Under the pieces are notes generated by a model that did no database searches, had not been told where the DNA came from, and saw only the letters and a program-made list of their open reading frames with translations. Shown here piece after piece: positions 1 to 12,500 of a stretch of DNA of 64,000 bases. The stretch's first letter is position 1. Each line of letters starts with the position of its first letter. This stretch comes from Kryptolebias marmoratus. Lineage: Eukaryota; Chordata; Actinopteri; Cyprinodontiformes; Rivulidae. The position numbers and the translations under genes are program-made. The DNA is taken from assembly GCF_001649575.2 (NCBI RefSeq), contig NC_051446.1:262552-326551 (forward strand), given 5' to 3'.

Positions 1-360
1 ACTGAGCGCTCCATTAAACCGTCAGGGGACAAATGTCCAGTCCTCATCTACAAGAGAGACAAAGAAAATAATAAACTGAACACGCCCAACAGCTGAATAT
101 ATAAAACTAAAATCAAACAGTAAAAGAATTAATGAGGAGAAACCTGTCAGATTTTTGGAACAGAAAAGTCTACTTGAAAACAAGTCTTGATCTGTTTGAC
201 ATTCTCATAGAAGACGTGATTTGTATGCATTTTACTGCCAAAAAGAAAACTATTCAGGCTTGTTGGCATATTTCTGGATGTTTGGTATTTAATGAAAACA
301 ATCCAAAACTATAGTGATTTTTTTATTTTCTTCTGTACCTACAGTCAAACTCTGACTGAC
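1..360. other. Intron of CTTNBP2, nothing recognised
   Basis: This is AT-rich intronic sequence downstream of exon w14. No exon, repeat or RNA was recognised. Confidence 0.6.
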
Positions 361-533
361 CTTATGGAGCAGCTTCCTGCGGAGGTACCTTCCCAGCAGG
401 CCGTGCAGCGGCTGCTGGTCCCAGCGAAGAGTCACCCAACGGAAGTGCTGCTGAAGGTGAAGCTCCGATCCCTGCAGGCGGGGCTTTGACAGTGTGCCAA
501 TCAGGAAGTTGTTCTCAAGGAAGTAATGTGAAC
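361..533 (-). CDS. cttnbp2: CTTNBP2 exon w14: sensor and lid region (last visible exon)
   Basis: This 173-bp exon (acceptor CCTTCAG, donor GTCAGT, phases 1 to 0) encodes [19 protein letters not shown] and [20 protein letters not shown], then [14 protein letters not shown]. This is one of the most conserved parts of CTTNBP2 and closely parallels the NAV sequence FRWVLCANHTEPVKGFLGRFLRRK. The gene continues leftward out of the window; the mammalian protein has several hundred further residues. Confidence 0.95.
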
Positions 534-3500
534 CTGAAGGGTGAATGAATAAGTATGCATTTGTTTTTGCACATGTCACACCTGTGACAGGAGAAAATTG
601 TTCTATATCTACTTCAACGCGGCTCATCTGTGTCTTCACAATAAATAAAATGTGATTGTGGTAAATGTGGGAAAAACGAAGGTGTTGAAGCCAAACAGAC
701 TGTTAAGACTCTGTCGTACCCGTGTTCAGGAGCAGGGGTGAGGCAGAGCCCCTGTTGTCCAGACTGTGGCAGAAGTCTCCCAGCAAGCCTGTAAGAGATG
801 AAGCCTTCTCCAGTCCTTCCAGCAGCATCACCACGCAGCGACCAGCGTGGCCAGCTGCCACCCTGAACCTCGACCCCGCCGCCGGTGCCAGGAAGCCTGA
901 GAAAAGAGAAGACAGAGAAAGTCTATCAGCTGATGGACTTTTAGTTCCTAAAAACCTTTAACATGCTGTTTCAATTTCAAATTATAACCAGAGAAAACAA
1001 TGCAAGTCATGTGCAAAGATGATGATGAGGATCATCAATAAGAACGGAAAACATTTGATTTTAAGTGAAACTGAACAAATTCTTATTTCTTAAACCTCAC
1101 ATGCTCTAATTGGTGTCGAGATGATAACATATTAGGACAAAATTATTTTACCAAAGCTGGTCTTACAATCACTCCACTGGCTTCAAAAACCTGAAGTTAT
1201 GTTGTCTCCATGGTTTGTTTTCCCCTTTGTTGTAACTTTATTCATGAAGACTCTTCAGGATGACTGGAACATACTGTATGTGATTTATGGAGCTAAAGAG
1301 TAAATGTTTGTCAGCTGACCAGAAAAAAAAAAACAACTTGAGGATATTTATGTAGCTTCCGAATTAATTACTGAAATAATTTACCCGTTGAACAGGCATT
1401 TGATGTCATCATCACAACAAGAGCCCCCACTTGAGAAATTTCTCTGGTTTTCACATGAGATCACATATGAAGGAAAAGATTACACATTTACACATGAATC
1501 ATGCAAACTATGTATTTCACACATAAATCTAAAACAATTTTTTTTGTATGTGTGTGTGGGGTGTTAAAAACGTTGCAAGCAAAGCTAATGTTTAGATGTT
1601 GTTCCAACTCTGACTTATTTTTGTGTAACACAAACCATGTTTTTATGGCAATGTGACAGTGGACCACATACTGCAGGGTGTGAGTGGGTCCACTTCCTAT
1701 TTTTCAGACGGTACATGACCCATATAAAAGTGACGACAAACAGAGAGTTTTTCTCTTTATTGGAAGAAAGGTTTGGAACTGGAGGATTTTTCACCTAAAA
1801 TCAGGGCTGAACAATCAGACTCATAACGGCTGAAGTGGGCTAATCTGACATATGAACTTGCCAATGACACGCTGCAAGAAATGCTTTAACCGCTGTTTAC
1901 TCATGGCGTGTGCCAGCATGTCAAGGTGGACTCACTAAGAGACAGAAAGAAAAAAAAAGCTGCTTCGAATCAAAGACCAAAACGGGAGGAACTACAGCAA
2001 AGAGTAAGAGACCTAAAAAAGGACCTGTTGTTGTCTGAATAATGTCAGCCGACAGGATAAATAAAAAAACAAAACAAGTTTTTTAACTTGTATTTAACAC
2101 AAGTTGAAACATTACGGTATTTTTTTATAAACACAAAACAAAACAAACAAACAAAAAAAACGTTTAATATCCTGAGCAGACAAACACCAAAGCAGGTTCA
2201 TCTCTGGGACACAGAACCTGTCCCGTTTCTGAGCGGTATGATGGCTGGATATTCCCATCTTATTTGCGTATAATTGTTTGAACAGATGAACGAGACACCT
2301 TCCAGGAATCTGTAAATTGTACCCAAGGATGAACCAGACTTGTGAAAGTCTACAGTTCTCTTCTTGATATCTTGGCTGATTTCTTTTGATTTTCCCATGA
2401 TGTCACACAATGGAAGCAGTGTATTTGGGATGTGCCTTAAAATGCAGCCACTGTCTGACTTAACATCAGATAATGGGAAAAAACGGTTACATCTACTTTC
2501 AACTACATCCGCCGAAACCAGTAAAATTTACTGACATTTTTTTTATATAAAATACTTTCTTTTATTATTATTTTTATACCTTCTTTTTAAATCACTATTT
2601 TTTACTGATTTGGAATGAAAACATTTTCCCACAGGTTAATAAAATCACATCAATGCAGATTCATACAGTTCCAAATTTCCAGCTCTGTAGCTGAAATACC
2701 TGTGAGATCCAGTGCCACAAGAGCACGTTACACCCCTACCTATAAAGGTCAATCTTTAGCATTAAGTTTTTGCCTTATATTTCAGCTCAGTATATTGTGT
2801 TTAATAAAAAACACTTCCCATATTGCACATGAATGTGGTTGTTTTAAGCAGACCATAAAAAAACATCAGTGTGTTTCCCTGGACAACATTTCTCACCACA
2901 GCTGATGAAAGTGTCCAGCAGCTGCTCTTTGCTCAGGCTCTGTTCCACCTCCACCCTCACCACGTCACAGCTGACGCCCCCTGCCTCTTGCTTGGACTGG
3001 AACAAACACAGGCAGAGAAAAAAGGAAGGGGTGGAAGAAGAGGCGGACTGAGGTAAGACAGGAGCGCGTTGCCATGGAAACAGAAAATGTACTACTACAG
3101 TGTGCCGAGAGAAATGGAGCAGTGGAGCAGGAGGAGGTTCTGAATGAACACAAAAAGCTTTTTGAGACACGTCTCTGCTGTCAGAAACAGAAATGTCTGA
3201 GTGTACAGCTGATACAGGCTGTATGTAGTATATTCTGTACTGCATTAGAACAATTTAGTACCCTTACAAAAATACAATAGGAAAATATTGGGCTGCACAA
3301 TATATTTATAGCTCATCATTACAATAACCCCATGTCAAATATCAATACTGCAAAGGGCTGTAATAAACTGCAGAAATAAGTTGTATGTAAATATTATATT
3401 TGGCAATCAGTTGGATCCCCAGTGCCCTAAATGATAAAACACAAAGAAAAGAAAAAGAAAGGAGGGAGGAAAATGTGGGTTTATTGCAACTGTATTGTAA

Positions 3501-6500
3501 TGACGGTAAGCAACAATATTACAATATTAGCATGCAGCGCTGGTAAAAATATCAAAACTTAAAGCAGGCTTGTGGAAAAATGGGAGAAATTGAAGGCAAA
3601 AAAACATTTGTAAGGCCATCCATCCATCCACTTTTACCCGCTTCTCCTTTTCAGGTCATGGAGAGCTGGTGCTCGTCTCCAGCAGTCACTGTGTGAGAGG
3701 CGGGGGAAACCCTGGACAGGACTCAAGTCCATTGCAGGGCCGTAAAGACATTCGTTTTTATCATAAAGCATGACTCTAAACAAATCGTTTTTTGTTTTTT
3801 TTTTCAGCTGCATACATAATGATACTACATCATCAAGAGTGAAGAATACGAATGTACAATTTAATAGCTTCTATTTAGCCCTTTGTTTGTGTAAGACTTC
3901 TACATCTTCAGAACAAACACCATTTGCAGTTTTTGCCTTAGCAACACAACAGGCTGAACAGTGCAGTTTCAGACAGTAACGCTCGATGATCCGGACAATT
4001 ACGATATGTTTTTAGACAGTAACAATCTGTGATTCAGACAGTAGAGATTGTACCAGTCCCTGTGAGCTGACACAGAGCAGTGAAAATCTCATCATTACAG
4101 TTTTATTGGTTCTTTTTGTTGTAGTCAAATCTCTGACCGGCACATAAACTGAAGCACCAGAAGCTGACTGGCTTGTTCCACTGCACTGCCATAAACTCCA
4201 GTGAGACAACACATGACTTTGTTTGCATACAAATTCTGTTTTATTGCATCACTCTGTGCAACAAAGCAACATTTCATTTGTGTTTAATGAGAGGGGAACT
4301 GCTGGCCTGTTTTCCTCTTCTTTCAGCTGCTCCCTTTAGGGAATCATCTGCCTTCATTTAAGTCTATCCCAATATGTTCCTCTGTCACACCAACCGTCTA
4401 CACACGCTGCTTCACTACATCCTTGAACCTTTTCTGTGGTCTTTCTGTTCTCCCTGGCAGTTCCATATTTAACATATGTAGCCCAATATATCCACTATTT
4501 CTCTTCTGCACACATCCAAACATTCTCAGCCTCGCCTCCCTACTTTGCTGTAAAACCAACCACCAAAAGGTCTCATTACAATCGTGTAAAACTCCTCTTT
4601 GTTTCTTACAGCTTACATTCTGTCACAAATAAGCCCTGACGTTCATCTCCATCAACTCCACCGTACTTGCTCTCTCTTCTTCACCTCTCTTGTCCACAGT
4701 TTGTTGGTTTGGAAGCTTGATCCCAGGTACTTAAATTAATCCATCAATACTTTTACTCCTTGCAGCTTCACTCTTCCACCTGTCTCCCTCTCATTCCCAC
4801 TTATGGATTCTGTCTTGCTTCTACTGGCTTTCATTCTTCTTTCCTCCAAAGCATACATCCACCTTCCCAGGATCTCTTCCACCTGCTCCCTACTCTCACT
4901 ACAGATCCAATGTTGTCTACAAACACCATAGTCCACGAGGACTCCTGCCTGACCTCATGTGTCAACCTGTTCATCACCCCAACAAGCAAGAAGCTGAACC
5001 CTAATGTAATCCCACCACCAACTTAAACACATGTGTCTCTCCTACTGCACATCTTACTGGTGCACAACTCTCACACTCTTCTTCACCACACATGACTTCC
5101 TCATATAGTACCAGAGTTGTTCTCCTAGTACCTTATGTTTTTTTTTTTTTAAATCCACAAAGAGACAGCGCAACACCTTCTGACCTACCTCTTCATCAAC
5201 ACCTTCAGAGCAAACTGTTTTCACACGTTTTAATTTCTAATCTTTGCAAAATGTGTGTGTGTGTGTGTGTGTGTGTGGGGGGGGGGCTAACAATTTAATT
5301 TTAGCTTTAAATAAATTCACTTCTGTGTCTCGTGCTCTCTCAGTCACCCTGACCATGAGCCTGCATGATCATGTTTTCCGCTGTTCCACTCCAGTGAGCT
5401 TTCAGCTCTCTGTGGCAGTGGCCGTACCTTGATGCAGCGAGCTACCAGACTGGCAATGTACTCGAGGCAGCTTCCCTCGAGCCCGTGAAAGATGAGGCTT
5501 CCATACTGCTCCACCTACATACAGACAGAGAAACAGATTACACCTGAAAAGTGAGAATAATGGAACAGTGTGAATCTCTGCCTCCAGCTATCTTAACCAC
5601 TGTTTGACAACAATCTATCAGGTACATTTACACTTCTTTCCCCCACCCCAACTCTTCTCTAAACAACAGAAAATAAAGAGTAAGTAGCTCTACAGAGATT
5701 ATTAATCACTAATTTGTCTACATTTCATATTTCCTACTTAGTACAAATTTTATTTAATCTCTGGATTTAAACCCAGTTTTGTGCTCTGACAGCTTTTATC
5801 TGCCAATGTTTTCATGAATTTTATAACACTTGCATCAGTTTTCTTTAGGTTCAGCCTTCAGGGGGCAGTGTAGTTGCTAGAAAATGGTGAGCTCTGGTGA
5901 TTTCCTTTCTTTCTAATTCCTTTTATCCGCTCCTGCTTCTTTTCCTTTTCTTCCGACACAAGCTTCTCACTTGCTCCCTATTCTACAAAATCTCTCTCAC
6001 CTAATCACTCCATCCCTTCACAATCCTCTGAGTGTGTCTGTGTTTACCAGGCGGGCACAGTTGTGCAGCAGCGGCAGGGGGAAGAGGGATTCCAGAGCCA
6101 ATTCATCGAGACACGACTCAGGCAGACCTGTCAAAAACACACATTTATCCTCAGATCAAACAACAAACAACAACAAAAAACTGCTAAAAATACATTTGAA
6201 TAAGAAAAGACCAGAATATCTAATGACTGTGTTGAATACATGCCTGTACATGTTATTTATGTTAGGGTGGATGTGTGTACAGATGACAATGTGAAAGTGC
6301 AGGTTTATGTATGCATGTGTGTGTAACTGTGCTGTGACAAATAAATATTTCACACGGAAATCAACTTTTTTCATTCTTGTTGAAAGTAAAGAGAGTAGTC
6401 TGTTACTGAAAGCATAGGTTTATACTCCTTTTTACTGCTTTTGGGATCAGGAATGTGTCTAAAATCATAAAATTATATCTACTATATTGTTTTTTTTTCT

Positions 6501-9500
6501 TTATTTATTCTAAATTATTAAATACTTTTTTGTGTTCCAACCTTTATTATTCCCACTAATGAAGACAAAAGGGCGATAATTCTCTTGCCCATGTCTGTGT
6601 GTATGTGTGTATGTATTAGTTTGTCTGTCTGTCAGCATAACATCTCATGAACCACATGTATGGATTTTAAGGAAACTCTGAGAAAGTGGTCCCTGAATGA
6701 ACATCTACAGCTGATTAACTTTTTGGAGTCAATCCAATTTAAGATAACCACCATAGGTCATCAATCTTAGCAACCACAAAAATGTAAATAACTTAGTCAA
6801 ATTTACAGATATCAAGCTGAGATTTAATGTGGTAGTAGCTAAGAGTCATCCTCAACTCACATTGCAAGCACAAACACATTTAGTGAGAACTCCTAATATT
6901 GCACAAGATCACGCATAAAGTTATGACCAAAACGGCTACAACTCTACCTCTTCTCATCCTAAAATGATCCGAGTCTAAAACTCTGCCACTACAGATAATA
7001 GGCATTCATTCAAGGAATGCTAGGTATCACATTACTAAGGTTTTTTAAAAGAACTTACTTATCAATTAATTTATCCAATTTTTATTCTTTATCTGTCCAA
7101 CTCTGTATTTCTAAGAGATAAATGAAGATGAAAGTGGCCCCTGTAGAAGCTCTGTAAAACTACACATTATACTACAGGCTCCATGAACGCATCGGTAATC
7201 TTTAGCCTGACACCTCTCAGCTAAATGGGGGACGGATGGACAGACGACATACTAAGTGTAACGTCAGCAGCACGAGGGATCATTGTATATGGTCATTAAC
7301 TCACTAAATAGCTCTTAATGTTTTGCAGCAGTGAGTAGGAAGAGTTAAACATATAGGAGTTTCAATCAGCCTATAGAGTTAACACATTTACTCATCACAA
7401 TGAACATTAAAGCTCTATCATAATGTTTAAAATGTAACAGAACCTTACATGTTAGTTGTGTAAGACTTTTTCTGAAACCAAAAGAACAATTTCTCTGCAT
7501 TATTTTCCCTTGTCTGATGTGTTCAAATGATTTCTGCATCACAGCTGATGGAACTAGTTTTAGCTTTTCTTAGAGTAGAAAGAGGAACACTCAACAGGCT
7601 TCTTGTGAGCTTTAGTCCCTTCACAACATAGTCAGGGAGGAACATTAGTGGTCATAATCTGAGACATTTAGAGTCTAATAAAAAGACAGTGTTGAAGAGA
7701 CTAACACATCATAATAATAAAATGTAGAAGGTGCTGCTACAAACAGAACAATTGTAGGAAGGAATGTTTAGGCCACTCTATACTGCATGATGACCCTGCT
7801 GCGACCTAAAAATCAAACAGATTTTCATTCCTAATACACACTTAAACTATCAAATACATTTATGATACGTGAGTTGGTAACATCGTATGAAGGTAGCATC
7901 TCACTGTGCTGGCAACTAGTTGAATTTGTGAGGGAGTCTCCAGAAAGTCTTGTTCAAAACAATTTGTGCAATAAATTCTCTTTCAAAATAGTCAGAGTCA
8001 TTGCAGGTATCTCATCTATTTTTGGTTGGCATCTGCAACCTGTCTCAGGAGTGCAAGAGATGTATACTGTCAGCTGCAGGGGAGCTCTCCTCTGACAGAA
8101 AACATGTCCAGGTCAATAATTAATAATTATTGGAAAACTGGTCCAAATCCTCCTATCTTCACTTCAAATGTGTACTACAGCAAATTAAATCATAAACATG
8201 GCATTGGCTGTCTAACTGGGCACAAAACAGGCCAAGGTGGGTACAATGTGGGCGGAGGTGGACAACAAAAATAATGTGAATGGCCTAGAATGCAATTTTA
8301 CCAGCCGTGCACACAAAAAAGGTTGTTATTTTCAAAAACTGGCCAGAAAAATGGGGCCACACTGCAACCAAGTGACCAGCAAGCCAACACTCAGAGCTCA
8401 GTGAAGCTGCAACAAAAAATCGACTATTTTCTCTCATTTTTAAACCAAGTTTGTTACAGTGATCTAGACACATTCTAATAGATTGTGTAGGTCATGGAGA
8501 GACAGCAGGGTCATCCTCCAGTGTGAAGGGAACTTACAATTATATCTCATGTTCTGTATGTATGAAGGTACTTTAAGAGCCTGAAACCCACAGGGGTAAA
8601 GTACATCCTGGATGAGCCATGGACCTTCTGACTACTTCATCAAACACTCTGACCATAGTTTTGAGTTGTTGAAGCACCCTGCATGGGTAGTGAAACATCT
8701 TTGAATAACAGAACAGCAGTCTAGTTGCTTTGTTTTCAGACTCTTAGGAAATGCAATGATTTGTCTTCAGTTGTTACCTGACTGTCAATATTTAAATATT
8801 TTATCACAACTTTCAGTTTATTGGCAAAATGTTTGATGTCCCCTGAAAGTGTCGCTGTCTTCAATTAGATCACTTTTATTAACTATGGAAGACGAAAAAG
8901 CTCTGAAACTGGTGTCTAACTCAGTTCATGCTGTTGTACAAGATGACAAACAGAGCAAGCCTCTTCTCAGGAACAGAGACAGACAGACAGTCAGTGTACC
9001 TGTTCAGTGTGTGGCCTTTTGATTACTTTGACCAAGTTAATATGGACCTGTGAAAAAATATATACTGCCCACCCCTTTCTTTGAAAAAAAAACTTCTCAT
9101 TCAGAACTTTTGAGTTTTAGGACAAAAAATGCTATTTCAGTTGCTGAAACTCCATTAAATATGTTAATTGTGGTTGCATTAATGCTACTTGACTTTATAA
9201 TTAACCTGATCTTGATTTAGAATCAATTTAGACCAGTTTTTAACTAATCAAAGTACTTATTTAGCAAACATGTCCTGGCCTGAGTTTTCTCTAATGTGCT
9301 GTTGAACCTGGTACATCGGTGCCTACACTGTAAATAGATCCAAACCAGAATCTGTAAATCCTCTTCATCCACCAAATGGCATTAGTCCCCTGTGACAGCA
9401 GCTCTGATTCAGTTTTACTGCTGGCTCAGTGATAGTGAAAGCACACTGCGTGTGGTTGCCAGGCTTGTACCTTTGAGGCGGATAGTGATACACTGACTGA

Positions 9501-12500
9501 GAGGCTTTCTGACCAGGTCCCACGGAGATAAAGGCAGCTCCTGACCAGGCAACCAAACAGTGTCTCCTGGAGGACAGACAAGAGGACATGAAAGCATCAC
9601 AAGTCAAATCACACATACTGTAAACTGCATGAACTCAGAGATCACACACAAGTGTCTCCTTACAGTTATACATCTAATCACATACACAGCCATAAAACAA
9701 GAACAAAACACACTCTTTTCATTCTAATGTTTTGTGTATAAATTAATCACATAAATATGCTACAAAAAAAAACACTTATAAATGAGGTTTACTACAAAGC
9801 AAGATTAACAGCTTAACTGGCTATGGCTGGAAGTCAGAGCTTTCAGAATCTCAAAGGTTCCTTTTGAGCCTGGCTAGATCACCACGGCACCTAGGCATGG
9901 GCCTTAAACTGGTATCAAGATCAACATGGTGTTAAAAAGTCATGATGTTAAAACCACTACATTTTTTCCATCATACATTTTCTACAGTTTAAAGGTTTAA
10001 ACAAGATCACATAAGTTCCTTCCTCTGTTACTGAACCTGTTGCGCCCATCAGTTTGTGTACTGTAGCCATGGGGGAGTCCCCAGGTTAAGAAACAGTCTG
10101 TTGGTTGCTCATTTTATCAGACGGATAAAACAGTCAGTCATGGCTTGTATACCAGAGAAGGAACACAGTCTCTACTTTCAAGATACCGGTAATACTGTTT
10201 TGAAACAAACATTTCCAAGAAGCTATAAGAGTTAGCATGTTAGCAGGTGAAGTATATACAGCCTACTGCAGGATTGCTACCAAGGCTAATAACCAGCTAA
10301 TTTAGTAACATTGGCTTGTCAAGTCAAATTTATTTATATAGCACTTTTCAGCAACAAGGTGGTTTCAAAGTGAAAACAAAAATACAGAGTCATCATGAAA
10401 ACACACATAATAATAATAGCAAACATTGTCAGGCTCTCAATGTTACTTTACAACAAAAAGAACAGCAGAGAAGGAGGTAATAAAGGCACAATTACTTCAG
10501 AATTATAAATACATTGATCTGGTGTGGTTTAGTTTGGTCTGCCACTAGCATCAGAATCTCATACCGGGCCATGCCTAGTTGTAATGCTGTTAAACAGCTT
10601 GCAAAAATGCAAAGATTTAATGTGAATAATTAGGGGAAAAAAACAGAAAGAGAATACGCTGAGACAAATGAGACTCCTGAATATTTGATCCCAGAAGACA
10701 TGGAAGACATTTGCCCCTAAACAGGAGAAACAACCAACATGTCTCATCTGATATTTGTATCCCTCTACTGTTTTTCTTCATCAATAAACCTAAAACACAC
10801 AAAAGCACATCAGTTTCTACGGACCAGTAAATCAAGAGCTTTGCTTTTCAACTCAGTTCTTTCTTCACCACAACAGACCAAAAAAGAGGTGAAGATCTGG
10901 TCCACTGCTCCACAACCAGGATGAAAGCCACACTGCTCCTCCTGCAGCTGAGGTTTAGCTCCGCTCAATTATAAGTAGTCAATTATCACCAAAAACCTAA
11001 AGACATCAAATAAATCACATACTGAAGGAAAACAAGAAGCCTACAATTTAAAGCCCTGACAGCTGCAGCAGGTTATGTAAACTTCAACGTTCTGCATTAC
11101 AGCACATTCACTTAAAGAGGGAGTTAAACCCCTCAGAAATTCATTACCCTGAAGTTAAATGAGAGGGATAAGGTGTAGCATGTCCTACTGACATGCTACA
11201 CCTTATCCTGTTCTTTCTGTCTTCCTCTCAATTACATTTAAGCACCGTCAGCAGCTCAAACTGAGCGAATCAGGAGTAGCAAGCATCAACATCATGGAAA
11301 CACACACAAGTCCTATTCTGTCCTTGCAGTTCACCATGAGAAAAATCCCTGCTGAGCTCAGCCAGTTGGACAATGATAAAAAAGCATGATGAGACAAAGC
11401 AGAAGCAAAGGTTGAAAAGTGAAGACAAAGTGTGAAAGAAGGAGTGTGTTTCCTCACCGATAAGGAAGGAGGCGATACTGGCGGGACTAAGGCCTAGCAG
11501 TGAACGCTGCGCCTCCTCTCTGGCTGCCTGAGACTCTCCACAGAGAATCTGAAGGTGGGAGGAAAACAGGTGGCTGAGGGCGGCACTCAGATGGGCCCAT
11601 CGCGTCGAGCCGTCCACTGTTAATCTGCCCAGCACCGTGTGACTACAGGAGGGCCCATTCACCTCCTCCTCCTCCAGGGCTTCAATAGGACCCAAGAAGG
11701 CCATGCCTCCGCTTGAACACTGGAGACGCACCAAGACCTGGTACGAATCTGAAGGAAGGAAGAGGAGAAGAGTCATTTTTAACATGGAGCAAAATGACCT
11801 GAGGAAAAACTACAACGGGGACAATTGGGACACTTTGAAATGTTTTAAGTAAATGAAAAAAAGTGTAAATATTTGCTCAGAATTTTGTGTTTATGCTTTA
11901 CTTATCCAAGTATCATCCTTCTATGAAGATTACCCTCTTTAGAAAGTTTAAGAACACCTCAAATCACCACCACAGCAATAAACACAGAATACTCTACCTC
12001 CTTCCCCCACAGCCACCCCCTTCATGACTGCGTGCATGTTTCCTGTGCAGGGAGACATTTTTAAGGACATCGTGGCTCACTTGGTTTCTCAGATGACATG
12101 ACTGATCTCCTGGATAAATATCTGTTTACTACTCATATGAAGGCCTGCTTGTTTGCCTTTTCCTGAGTGGAACTAAAATAAATTAGGACCCTCCAAAACA
12201 TCCAAGTATTAACATGTGAGCACAGATACATGCAGACTACTCACTGAGGTTTTCCAGTAGATCTTTGCAGTCGTCAGTTGCCACGTCATGAATAGTGCGA
12301 TTACACTTATCCCTCCGCTCAATGTCCTGTTCACTGTGGCTGCACAGCACCTCCAGACACTCCTGTACCCAGGAACAGATACAAACAGATCACGTACCAA
12401 TCATAACAATCTGCCAAGCTTCATTTCTAATGTGAACTCTGGTTGATTAAATCAGAAATGAGGCGGCAGTTGGAGAGGTGGGTACAAAACGAGCCGAGGT

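Noticed and set aside
2844..3245. Independent 133-codon gene on the minus strand
   Set aside because: Only the part 2897-2996 is coding (exon w12); the rest is intron that happens to be open.
5252..5286. Regulatory Z-DNA or promoter element
   Set aside because: A plain TG microsatellite next to a G run; no other promoter features.
11166..11208. microRNA precursor
   Set aside because: The stem is 19 bp with a 5-nt loop, too short for Drosha/Dicer processing, and perfect pairing is unlike an old miRNA.
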